Below are positions 8,652-16,433 of a stretch of DNA of 41,886 bases, one piece after another (position 1 is the stretch's first letter; every line of letters starts with the position of its first letter). Where the stretch lies: the NCBI GenBank assembly GCA_964003245.1, contig CAXFIU010000009.1, forward strand, positions 1-41,886, written 5' to 3'. Made by a program: the position numbers and the translations under genes. This DNA is from MGIIb-O2 sp964003245 (GTDB taxonomy: Archaea > Thermoplasmatota > Poseidoniia > Poseidoniales > Thalassarchaeaceae). A model generated the notes under the pieces. The model had not been told where the DNA came from and did no database searches. It worked only from the letters and a program-made list of their open reading frames with translations.

Positions 8652-10577
8652 TCAGTTCATTCCCAAGAGGTGCCACGCCTCAAACTTACTATCGCGCACA
8701 TACTCTAGCCACGCTTGCCAATTCTTATCGCCACGTAATGTTGCAGGGTCTCCAATAACGATTAACCCTCTTTTTGCTCTGGTCAGAGCCACATTCAATC
8801 TTCTCATTTCGGATAGAAAACCTATATTTTGTTCGGAATTTGATCTTACACATGAGAAAATGATAACCTCCTTTTCTCTTCCTTGGTAACCATCAACAGT
8901 TTTTACCTCAACATCATCTAACTTTTCACTCATTGAATTACGAATGGCCCTTACTTGTCCAGCATAAGGAGTAATAATACCAATATCTTTCTTCGTTATT
9001 TCTCCAGCCTCCAATATATCATTTAGAATTTTTATAACCCAAGCAACTTCGGCTGGATTTTCTCTCGATGTTCCATCAGGAGAAACAACTTCTCCTCCAT
9101 CAACTGGTATAAACGCAACAGGATTATCCCAATCTGGCCAAAGTAAACCCGCAGGAGAAGGCCGATTTTCGGACTTCACGCCATCATCCAGTTTATTTGA
9201 ATAAAAATGCTGGTTTGGAAATTTTGAGATTGCAGGATGCATTCTATACTGTGTAGATAGAAGCAAAGGCTCAATTCCTAAACCAACTAATCTCTCAAAT
9301 AACGATCTTCTCAAGCCTTTTTGCTCGGCTCTGAATGAGATTACAGTTGGAGGTAGTTGTTTGTGGTCTCCGACCAATACGACCTGTCTTGCCCCTCTTG
9401 TTAATGCTACTAAAGATGCAGGTTCTGTTGCTTGTGTTGCTTCATCAATTAATACCTGAGGAAATCTTCTTCCATCTAGAATTTCGTTCCCCGAACCAAT
9501 ACATGTGCAACAAACAACTTGTGTTTTATCTAATATATCATCTCGAATTTGATTTTCAATTCTCCTTATCTCTTTCCATCCTTTTTTGATGTCCCGATAA
9601 GCTAACCCCTTTTCTTTTCCTTTCATCGAACTGATTCTTCTATTCAGTTTTTCATTGAGTTCTAATTGAGTATCTAAGTCTCTCCTTAATGGATGATTTT
9701 CCATCTTTGCGTCCATTGTGGCCATTCTTAATTTTTCTCTAACTTTTACTGGTTGTCCTAGTCTCACAACCCTTACTCCTCGTGCTAATAGTCCTTCAAG
9801 TAAGTTGTCGACTGCTACATTTGAATCAGCAACTGCGAGTATAGTCCCGATATCCATTTTTGCCCAAGATTCTAAAATTCGAACAGCAGTATGAGTTTTC
9901 CCAGTTCCTGGAGGTCCTTGAATCAATGTTAATCTTCTTTCAACAGCTGCTTTCGATGCAATCAATTGAGGTTGATTTAGATCATGAGCGAAAGTAGTCG
10001 TTCTCCCCCTAACTCCTCCAAGTTCTGGTATTAGACTAGCAGTACCTGGAGGATCATGGACCATACCTAACAATAGTTCTCTTAGAGGGACCCCTCCTTC
10101 TTCATCAAAAATACTATTTAGAGCATCTCTCATTCTATCGAACGCAATTCTATTAGCGCCTTTATCAATTCTCCAAGTATGTTTCCTAATATCTTTAGGG
10201 GTTTCGGAGAATACAATTTTTATTGAGGTCCTAGAGGTTGAATAGATAGTTCCTTCTAGGGGAGTTTCTTTTAGAGGGTCCTTCCTTGAGATTAATACAA
10301 TATCTCCTTGTCTGAAGCGATGAAATCCCATATCGTTTTTCTTTTTATTAGTGAATTTAACAATTCTTTGCCCAAATAACCAACCATCATTTTTACCTAT
10401 TAAATCAAAGAGCGAAATTCCATTTTCAATTAGCCTTTTTTTATTCCAATTTTGTAATTTATCTCGAACATTTTGCATTTCGTCATCTAGTTCCCATCTT
10501 ATGAGATTCAGATACAATTCATGATGATCTTGACTTCTATTAAATTTGACAGGAGGTGCATCTGAACCTCCTTCCAT
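8652..10577 (-). CDS. superfamily 1 helicase, UPF1/IGHMBP2-like
   Basis: SF1B helicase of about 640 residues. Counting from the upstream methionine at 10601, Walker A is GPPGTGKT (229-237), motif Ia lies in ADSNVAVDNLL, the DEAT Walker B is at 386-389, motif III is VLVGDHKQLPP, motif IV/V reads TVDGYQGREKEVIIFS, and motif VI is NVALTRAKRGL. A beta-barrel-like region at 90-140 resembles the 1B/OB-like insertion of IGHMBP2 and UPF1 relatives. It probably unwinds RNA or DNA 5' to 3' in the cytosol. ATG at 10577 (MEGGSDAPP) is favoured over 10601, whose first eight residues are unlike the family. First gene of a compact four-gene operon with RDD, tsaC and map. Confidence 0.92.
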   Translation of the reverse strand: MEGGSDAPPVKFNRSQDHHELYLNLIRWELDDEMQNVRDKLQNWNKKRLIENGISLFDLIGKNDGWLFGQRIVKFTNKKKNDMGFHRFRQGDIVLISRKDPLKETPLEGTIYSTSRTSIKIVFSETPKDIRKHTWRIDKGANRIAFDRMRDALNSIFDEEGGVPLRELLLGMVHDPPGTASLIPELGGVRGRTTTFAHDLNQPQLIASKAAVERRLTLIQGPPGTGKTHTAVRILESWAKMDIGTILAVADSNVAVDNLLEGLLARGVRVVRLGQPVKVREKLRMATMDAKMENHPLRRDLDTQLELNEKLNRRISSMKGKEKGLAYRDIKKGWKEIRRIENQIRDDILDKTQVVCCTCIGSGNEILDGRRFPQVLIDEATQATEPASLVALTRGARQVVLVGDHKQLPPTVISFRAEQKGLRRSLFERLVGLGIEPLLLSTQYRMHPAISKFPNQHFYSNKLDDGVKSENRPSPAGLLWPDWDNPVAFIPVDGGEVVSPDGTSRENPAEVAWVIKILNDILEAGEITKKDIGIITPYAGQVRAIRNSMSEKLDDVEVKTVDGYQGREKEVIIFSCVRSNSEQNIGFLSEMRRLNVALTRAKRGLIVIGDPATLRGDKNWQAWLEYVRDSKFEAWHLLGMN

Positions 10578-10712
10578 GATTATGGCAGAGAGAATACACA
10601 CATCACGCTTTCTAGTGTATATTCAGAAAATTTCAATTTATTGATTTACACTTTCTCACGTGAGGATTATACGGTATGTTTTGTCGAGTGCGAATGTCTG
10701 AGGGGATGCAGG

Positions 10713-11750
10713 GTGTTCGATAAGTTCCGGAATTGGAGAAATACGGAGGATAAGGGACAGGTATGTCCCGCCTGTCAACATAAGAATGAAGAGAATGCAG
10801 TAAAATGCACATTATGCCTTTATGAGTTACAAAAACCTTCATTTAAACAAGATTCAGGCCCAAATGCAGAAGTCACAAATGATCTTTTTGATGAATTATT
10901 AGCTGATTTCGATGAAGAAGAGTCAGAAGAAATAATTGATTGGTCCAAGACAACTTTTCAAATTGATGATGTAACTATTGATGTTCAGCAATATGATGAT
11001 GACGACGGAATAGTAGTTTCCAAAAACCCATCATTTGCTTTAACTGTAGATAATCCCGAACCTTCCGATGATGATGATGAAGAAGATTATGTTTTGAAGC
11101 CGGAAGATGCTCCCGAATTTGTCACTAAGTTTGAAATTCCTGAAGAGGAAGTTGAAGACGTTGAAGAGATAACTTACAAGCCTGTTGAGTTAGTACAACC
11201 AGTAGGTGATGAATTAGAACCAGAACCACTTTTGGATATAGAAACCAATCCTGAACCAGAGCCTGAACCTGAACCAGAGCCTGAACCTGAACCAGAGCCT
11301 GAACCAGAGCCTGCCATAGAAAGAACAATTCCTCCCCCTCCTTTAATCCCTCCAATTCCTCCTAATGATGATGTTCTGGCACCAATGCCTCCTCCCCCCC
11401 CTCCTCCTCCCCCAGTCATTTCAGCAGATCAAATTTTGTCTTCAATACCAATAGAAGAACCAAATTATTGGCCTTGGCCACAACAAGAAAGATGGACAGA
11501 TAGGGATGTTGCTCTACAGGTAAAGTCAGCAATGGAAGCAGCCAGAGCTAAGGACACTGCTCAAGCAACAGTCTTGCTCGATGAAGTTGGCCCTCATCTT
11601 GGAGATCGTTCCAAATTAATCTATCCTATAGGGGCATTATTGCAGAGAATAGGTCGCCCTCAAGCTGTTGATAAAATGTTTGAAAATGCTTCTAAATTAA
11701 TACCTAATGATGATAATTTAATGTCTGCAAAGAAGAAATTAAGGCCTTAG
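10713..11750 (+). CDS. zinc-ribbon protein with acidic and Glu-Pro/Pro-rich linker
   Basis: Unrecognised protein with three parts. A small zinc ribbon, CPACQHKNE..CTLC, lies near the N-terminus. A long acidic low-complexity region follows, ending in a run of Glu-Pro repeats and two proline-rich blocks. The last 90 residues are helical, possibly a TPR-like or scaffold domain (AMEAARAKDTAQATVLLDEV). The open frame extends upstream to a TTG at 10641, but that leader looks non-coding. GTG at 10713, preceded by a GAGGGG purine tract about nine bases upstream, is the likely start. This architecture suggests a cytosolic adaptor with an extended linker; the function is unknown. It is divergent from the helicase operon. 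Confidence 0.7.
   Translation: MFDKFRNWRNTEDKGQVCPACQHKNEENAVKCTLCLYELQKPSFKQDSGPNAEVTNDLFDELLADFDEEESEEIIDWSKTTFQIDDVTIDVQQYDDDDGIVVSKNPSFALTVDNPEPSDDDDEEDYVLKPEDAPEFVTKFEIPEEEVEDVEEITYKPVELVQPVGDELEPEPLLDIETNPEPEPEPEPEPEPEPEPEPEPAIERTIPPPPLIPPIPPNDDVLAPMPPPPPPPPPVISADQILSSIPIEEPNYWPWPQQERWTDRDVALQVKSAMEAARAKDTAQATVLLDEVGPHLGDRSKLIYPIGALLQRIGRPQAVDKMFENASKLIPNDDNLMSAKKKLRP
11253..11312 (+). repeat. in-frame tandem repeat encoding Glu-Pro
   Basis: Tandem 6-base-phase repeat: two copies of the 18-mer GAACCAGAGCCTGAACCT (11253-11270 and 11271-11288), then two copies of the 12-mer GAACCAGAGCCT (11289-11312). All copies are in frame and encode alternating Glu-Pro. Near-identical copies suggest recent slippage or duplication, so the linker length probably varies among relatives. 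Confidence 0.9.
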
Positions 11751-11804
11751 TCTTGAGAATCTTGTTCCGCAGAGGTCATGCCTTAGTACCTCTTCGGAGG
11801 ATTT

Positions 11805-12377
11805 GTGTCTAGACGTGCCACATCATCAATTACGATAGATGAAGGACTAATTCTTCGTCCGGCTTCTGCTGTATACAGCTTAAAATTATTAGAAGCATTT
11901 GAAGAAACATGGCCTGAGGTAAGTAGGGCCATGCCATGGATAAATCCAGATAAGCCATTTCAAGAACAAATAGAATCTTTTTTATTAGAAACAGAAAAAA
12001 TGGGACGAAGTGGATTAATGCATCATTGGGTTATGATTAGGCCATGGGATGATACTTTATTGGGCCTTATTGGTTTTGATAATATTACTAGAACAACTGA
12101 TGCCAAATGGAATTTAGGATATTGGGTAAGAAGTTCCGAACAAAGACATGGTTTTGCTAAGAAATCAATTAATGCTACATTAGAATGGCTAGGTGCAATA
12201 GAAGAGGTAATAGTTGAATTGAAAGTAGATCCAATGAATTTAGCAGGAGTTAACACCGTATCTCATACGGTTAGTAACTGGAATGGCGAAAGAAATATCT
12301 CCGGAGATTCTGCTGTGATGGTTGCAGGTGTTAGAACCTTACACCATTGCCATTTAGTCATAACAGGCCCTAAATAG
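11805..12377 (+). CDS. GNAT-family N-acetyltransferase, RimJ/RimL-like
   Basis: 190-residue acetyltransferase. The N-terminal ILRPASAVYSLKLLEAFEETWPEV, central LLGLIGFDNI and WNLGYWVRSSEQRHGFAKKSI match the RimJ/RimL subfamily. The acetyl-CoA pyrophosphate loop is the R-x-x-G-x-A-type EQRHGFAKK. Later, NLAGVNTVSHTVSNWNGE takes the place of the usual N-x-x-S segment. It may acetylate protein N-termini or a small metabolite. The start is a GTG with a clear CGGAGG purine tract five bases upstream. It stands between the zinc-ribbon gene and aceE. Confidence 0.88.
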   Translation: MSRRATSSITIDEGLILRPASAVYSLKLLEAFEETWPEVSRAMPWINPDKPFQEQIESFLLETEKMGRSGLMHHWVMIRPWDDTLLGLIGFDNITRTTDAKWNLGYWVRSSEQRHGFAKKSINATLEWLGAIEEVIVELKVDPMNLAGVNTVSHTVSNWNGERNISGDSAVMVAGVRTLHHCHLVITGPK

Positions 12378-12435
12378 ACTAGAATTATGTGAAAACATTT
12401 CTTGAAGATTCAAAACCTCTTGTATACTCGCCAGT

Positions 12436-12453
12436 CTGCCCCCTAAGGGGCAG
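12436..12453 (+). promoter_or_regulatory. perfect hairpin just upstream of the aceE start
   Basis: CTGCCCC (12436-12442) pairs perfectly with GGGGCAG (12447-12453) around a CTAA loop, nine bases before the aceE ATG. A TATA-like TTGTATAC lies about 15 bases further upstream. The seven-pair GC-rich stem would occlude the region just before the ribosome site if transcribed, or could be an operator if bound as DNA. No poly-U tract follows, so an ordinary terminator is unlikely. Confidence 0.4.
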
Positions 12454-12462
12454 AGTGGTCAA

Positions 12463-15120
12463 ATGTCAAGCAATAATCCTCATCAGAGATTACCTGACGT
12501 AGATCCAGAGGAGACAGATGAATGGTTAGAATCATTACGTTCAGTGGTTGATTCTTCAGGTCTTGAGAGGGCCAGATTATTGTTGCATGAGATACTGGCC
12601 GAAGCCCAAGATTTGGGAGTAGAAATAAGTCCAGCATCCCATACCCCTTATGTCAATACTATTCCTTGGGATAATCAGACCCCATACCCCGGTAATCTGG
12701 AAATCGAGAAAGAAATACAAAATGCCATTTTATGGAATTCTGCTTTAATTGTGTCAGATGCAAACAGAAGAACTGACGGAATCGGAGGTCATATCTCGAC
12801 ATATGCCTCCTCTTCTACAATTTACGAAGTTGGATTTAATCATGTCTTCAAAGGTAAAGAATCTAATGGGATTGGAGACGCACTTTACATACAAGGACAT
12901 GGCAGTCCAGGAATTTATGCTCGCGCCTTTTTAGAGGGTAGAATAACTCGTGAACAATTACTTAATTTCCGTCAGGAAGCCTTCCTTGATGGCCTTTCAT
13001 CTTACCCTCATCCTCGTTTAATGAAGGATTTCTGGGAATATCCTACTGTTTCAATGGGCTTGGGGCCATTAGCTGCTGTCATGCAGGCAAGATTTTGGAA
13101 GTATCTCACAAATAGAAATTTAGTTGATACCTCGCAAAGCACAGTATATTCTTTCTTAGGTGATGGCGAAATGGATGAACCTGAGGCTATAGCTGCAATA
13201 GCGGTCGCAGGTAGAGAAAAATTGGATAATCTGATTACTGTGGTTAATTGCAATCTTCAGAGATTAGACGGCCCTGTACGTGGTAATTCAAAGATTATCC
13301 AAGAGTTAGAAGGACTCTATAGGGGAGCTGGATGGGATGTTTTCAAAGTACTATGGGATAGTAACTGGGATCATTTATTTTCTCGAGATACTAATGGATT
13401 ATTACTTTCTAGACTAGAGGAAATAAATGATGGAGATTTTCAAAGAATGAGCACACTCTCACCATCAGATTTCCGTAAAGAATTGTTCAGCGGTTCTGAT
13501 GAGTTAGCTTCAATTGGTTCGGAACTTTCCGATGAAGAAATTACTAATTTAAGAAGAGGAGGGCATGACCCATTGAAAATATATGCTGCTTATCATGCTG
13601 CATTAGAGTCCGACAAACCAGCAGTGATATTGGCCCACACAGTCAAAGGTTGGGGAATAGACTCTTTTGCCGGAAGAAATACAACTCATCAGAAAAAGAA
13701 AATGAATATTGAAGACTTAATCGCTTACAGAAATCGTCTTAATATCCCCTTAGAAGATGAACAGCTACAACAGAATCCATTTTACTTATTAGAAGAAGAA
13801 TCAGATGCGTTAGAATATATACATTCTACCAGAGAAAAACTGGGCGGATATTTACCTTCTAGAAAATCCCCAGACATCAATATCAAACTCCCATCTGAGA
13901 AAACTTACTCTGAATTTGACAATGGTACTCCAGAAGGCCAGAAAGTATCTACTACGATGGCTTTTGTTAGATTGTTAAGAAATCTCATGAAGTCAGAGAT
14001 AGGGGAAAATGTAGTCCCAATAATTCCCGACGAAGGTCGAACATTTGGAATGGATCCATTATTCAGTGAATTTGGAATTTATTCATCTTCTGGTCAAAAA
14101 TATAAGCCTGTAGATCACAAAATGATTATGAAATATAAGGAGTCAGTTAATGGACAGATTCTCGAGGAAGGAATATCTGAAGCAAACTCCATAGCTTCAT
14201 GGATTGCATCCGCAACATCGTATTCTCATGCCATGACTCCTACTTTGCCATTCTACATTTTTTATTCCATGTTTGGCTTTCAACGTGTCAATGATCAAAT
14301 CTGGCAAGCAGCAGATGCTCGTGCTCGTGGCTTCTTAATGGGCGCTACAGCAGGGAGGACAACACTCAATGGAGAAGGATTACAACATCAAGATGGACAT
14401 TCTTTACTTCACGCAAGTACAGTTCCATTCTGTCGTTCTTGGGATCCTGCATATGCATATGAATTAGCCACAATTATCCAACATGGAATTCATGAAATGT
14501 GGGAAAAAAATCTAGATGTATTCCATTACATAATGCTCTACAATCAGAACGAAAGACAGCCTCCCAAACCAGAGGGAGTCGATGAAAAAATAATCAAAGG
14601 TGCGTATAAATTATCGGAAGAAAAAGGCAATTCAGGGCCTTTAGTTAGACTTTTAGGTTCGGGGCCAATTCTAACTCATGTGATTGAAGCATCTGAGAAA
14701 TTATCCGATCTAGGTGTCAACTCTGAGATTTGGTCTGTAACTTCATACGGTGAATTGAGAAGAGATGGATTAACATCTCAAAGAATAAATCGTCTATATC
14801 CTGAGGAGAATAAGATTCCTTATGTCTCAGAATGTTTTGGAGATGAAACTACAACAATAGCAGTTTCAGATTACATTACAGCAGTTCCCGAAATGATTCA
14901 ACGTTGGATAGGAGGTAATTTCATTGTTCTAGGGACTGACGGTTTTGGAAGATCTGATGATAGACTAGAATTAAGAAAGTTCTTTGAGATTGACACTAAT
15001 AGTATAGTTTTGGCCACAGTTTCTGCATTAGAAAGAGAAGGGGCAGTCAAAAAAGGATTGACAAATGAGATAGTTGACAAGCTCGGGATTTCTAGAGAGA
15101 GATTCGACAAGACTCATTAG
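12463..15120 (+). CDS. aceE: pyruvate dehydrogenase E1 component, homodimeric (AceE type)
   Basis: Thiamine-diphosphate enzyme that decarboxylates pyruvate and acetylates the lipoyl group of E2. The 885 residues match the E. coli-type homodimeric E1 (887). Diagnostic segments are GHGSPGIYARAFLEGR near residue 150, the ThDP/Mg motif GDGEMDEPE near 233 with the downstream NCNLQRLDGPVRGN, and PDEGRTFGMD in the second half. It is complete and intact. No E2 or E3 gene follows, unlike bacterial pdh operons; the next genes are on the other strand. Its stop overlaps the OsmC gene stop by four bases. A GC-rich hairpin lies just upstream of the start. Confidence 0.96.
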   Translation: MSSNNPHQRLPDVDPEETDEWLESLRSVVDSSGLERARLLLHEILAEAQDLGVEISPASHTPYVNTIPWDNQTPYPGNLEIEKEIQNAILWNSALIVSDANRRTDGIGGHISTYASSSTIYEVGFNHVFKGKESNGIGDALYIQGHGSPGIYARAFLEGRITREQLLNFRQEAFLDGLSSYPHPRLMKDFWEYPTVSMGLGPLAAVMQARFWKYLTNRNLVDTSQSTVYSFLGDGEMDEPEAIAAIAVAGREKLDNLITVVNCNLQRLDGPVRGNSKIIQELEGLYRGAGWDVFKVLWDSNWDHLFSRDTNGLLLSRLEEINDGDFQRMSTLSPSDFRKELFSGSDELASIGSELSDEEITNLRRGGHDPLKIYAAYHAALESDKPAVILAHTVKGWGIDSFAGRNTTHQKKKMNIEDLIAYRNRLNIPLEDEQLQQNPFYLLEEESDALEYIHSTREKLGGYLPSRKSPDINIKLPSEKTYSEFDNGTPEGQKVSTTMAFVRLLRNLMKSEIGENVVPIIPDEGRTFGMDPLFSEFGIYSSSGQKYKPVDHKMIMKYKESVNGQILEEGISEANSIASWIASATSYSHAMTPTLPFYIFYSMFGFQRVNDQIWQAADARARGFLMGATAGRTTLNGEGLQHQDGHSLLHASTVPFCRSWDPAYAYELATIIQHGIHEMWEKNLDVFHYIMLYNQNERQPPKPEGVDEKIIKGAYKLSEEKGNSGPLVRLLGSGPILTHVIEASEKLSDLGVNSEIWSVTSYGELRRDGLTSQRINRLYPEENKIPYVSECFGDETTTIAVSDYITAVPEMIQRWIGGNFIVLGTDGFGRSDDRLELRKFFEIDTNSIVLATVSALEREGAVKKGLTNEIVDKLGISRERFDKTH

Positions 15121-15518
15121 TCTTCAAAATTAATTTTTACTTCCATTGTTTTATTCACTGAGTGACATACAGGACATTCGCACCCTTCTTGAATTAACCA
15201 TTCTCTATCTTCTTCTTCGATGTATTTTGGTAGTCTGATTTTTATGTCTAGCACCCCAACCCTCCTTGGATTTTGATACATAGTTTTCTCTACACTGCCC
15301 AACATACCTGAAACATCAATTTTTTTATTTTCCGCTCTTATTCCAATTATGGTCATTATACATGTAAGCATAGAAGTAGCTAGTAAATCGGTGGGGGAAA
15401 AGGATTCTCCTTTACCATGATTATCTACAGGAGCATCTGTTACCAATTCTTTTCCTGAAGGAATATGAGTTGCAACACATCGAAATCCACTTTCGTACTT
15501 TACTTCTATTTTAACCAT
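15117..15518 (-). CDS. OsmC family peroxiredoxin-like protein
   Basis: 133-residue OsmC/YhfA-family protein. SPTDLLATSMLTC contains the peroxidatic Cys53, and EGCECPVCHSV contains the conserved second cysteine Cys115, with additional Cys113 and Cys118. OsmC proteins reduce organic hydroperoxides with dihydrolipoyl or other thiols. The YhfA subgroup, which this resembles by its short length and N-terminus, is less defined. Its ATG shares one base with the stop of the MBL hydrolase gene, so the two are probably cotranscribed. Confidence 0.9.
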   Translation of the reverse strand: MVKIEVKYESGFRCVATHIPSGKELVTDAPVDNHGKGESFSPTDLLATSMLTCIMTIIGIRAENKKIDVSGMLGSVEKTMYQNPRRVGVLDIKIRLPKYIEEEDREWLIQEGCECPVCHSVNKTMEVKINFED

Positions 15519-16282
15519 TAATTTCCCTCCAATTGTTGTAAAACGGGAGAATTAAGTGAAAAATTATGTTTTAGGGCATCTTCAATACTTACCCAATCCG
15601 GAGTTGTACCATCTATCCAGTCATATCGATGCCCTGGTATTAATCTCCATTCTTTAGGCAGATTTAGAAGTAATTTTCGAGCATAAAGTATACTATTCCA
15701 TTGTGCTAAAGGATCACTGCCTGGTAAATCTACTCTTCCACTGTGTGCTGTAAATAGTAAATCTCCTGCATGATAAACTCCGTGCCCGTGTAGAGTGACA
15801 TGCCCTGGAGCATGCCCTGGAGAATGTGTAACTGCAAGATTTATGCCTCCATAACTCCACTGAATAGTTGTATTGGGTCGATTATTCCATTTATTTGTAA
15901 AATCTACTTTCTTAAAAACTGCAAATGATAGTAGCCCTGAAACAGATGCATTTTCATGCCCCCAAACCTCAACTTCTGGTACAAGATCAATCATCTTTCT
16001 ATATCCTTCGACATGGTCTCTATGCGTATGTGTATAGAGTAAATGCGTAGGCCGTAACCCTTCTTCTTTTAGGGCCGAAACCCATCTCTCAGAATCAAAA
16101 GGATCAACAATTGCTACAGTTCCTGTAGAGCGATTTATCCATGCTGTATTCATATTCATGTAATTACCCATTTGAGTAACCCAAACTTCAATTCCATCTT
16201 CTCCTTTTTGAATGTCAAACTCTCCATCGCCAAGCATTATAGTGAATGCAAGTGAACCTACTGCATAGCAATACCGGCTCAT
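15518..16282 (-). CDS. MBL-fold metallo-hydrolase, glyoxalase II-like
   Basis: Metallo-beta-lactamase fold hydrolase of 254 residues. The dinuclear metal motif THTHRDHVEGY (HxHxDH) is followed by the SPGHAPGHVTLHG histidine, the AGD aspartate and IPGHRYDW histidine, the full ligand set of glyoxalase II-like enzymes. Possible activities include thioester hydrolysis, and LACTB2-type RNase cannot be excluded. It is coupled to the downstream OsmC gene (TAATG overlap), which hints at thiol or peroxide metabolism. ATG at 16237 is an alternative start. It diverges from leuS across about 150 bases. Confidence 0.85.
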   Translation of the reverse strand: MSRYCYAVGSLAFTIMLGDGEFDIQKGEDGIEVWVTQMGNYMNMNTAWINRSTGTVAIVDPFDSERWVSALKEEGLRPTHLLYTHTHRDHVEGYRKMIDLVPEVEVWGHENASVSGLLSFAVFKKVDFTNKWNNRPNTTIQWSYGGINLAVTHSPGHAPGHVTLHGHGVYHAGDLLFTAHSGRVDLPGSDPLAQWNSILYARKLLLNLPKEWRLIPGHRYDWIDGTTPDWVSIEDALKHNFSLNSPVLQQLEGN

Positions 16283-16433
16283 ATTCTAAGGAGAGGATTC
16301 ATATCAAACTCTAATAGTCGACACATGTGAATCAGGTGTTGAACTCATTATCTGAAGAAAATAGATCTTCAATAATCATCAGACTTAGTTCGATTATATT
16401 GCTAAACTGAGGGAAGTTATAGGAAGTGTTTCG

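Noticed and set aside
10641..10712. N-terminal extension of the zinc-ribbon protein from TTG 10641
   Set aside because: The encoded leader is Cys-rich and unlike the rest. It falls in the divergent promoter region with no purine tract before the TTG, whereas GTG 10713 has one.
11174..11419. Antisense frame encoding Gly-Ser repeats
   Set aside because: It is simply the complement of the Glu-Pro and Pro-rich repeats of the zinc-ribbon gene.
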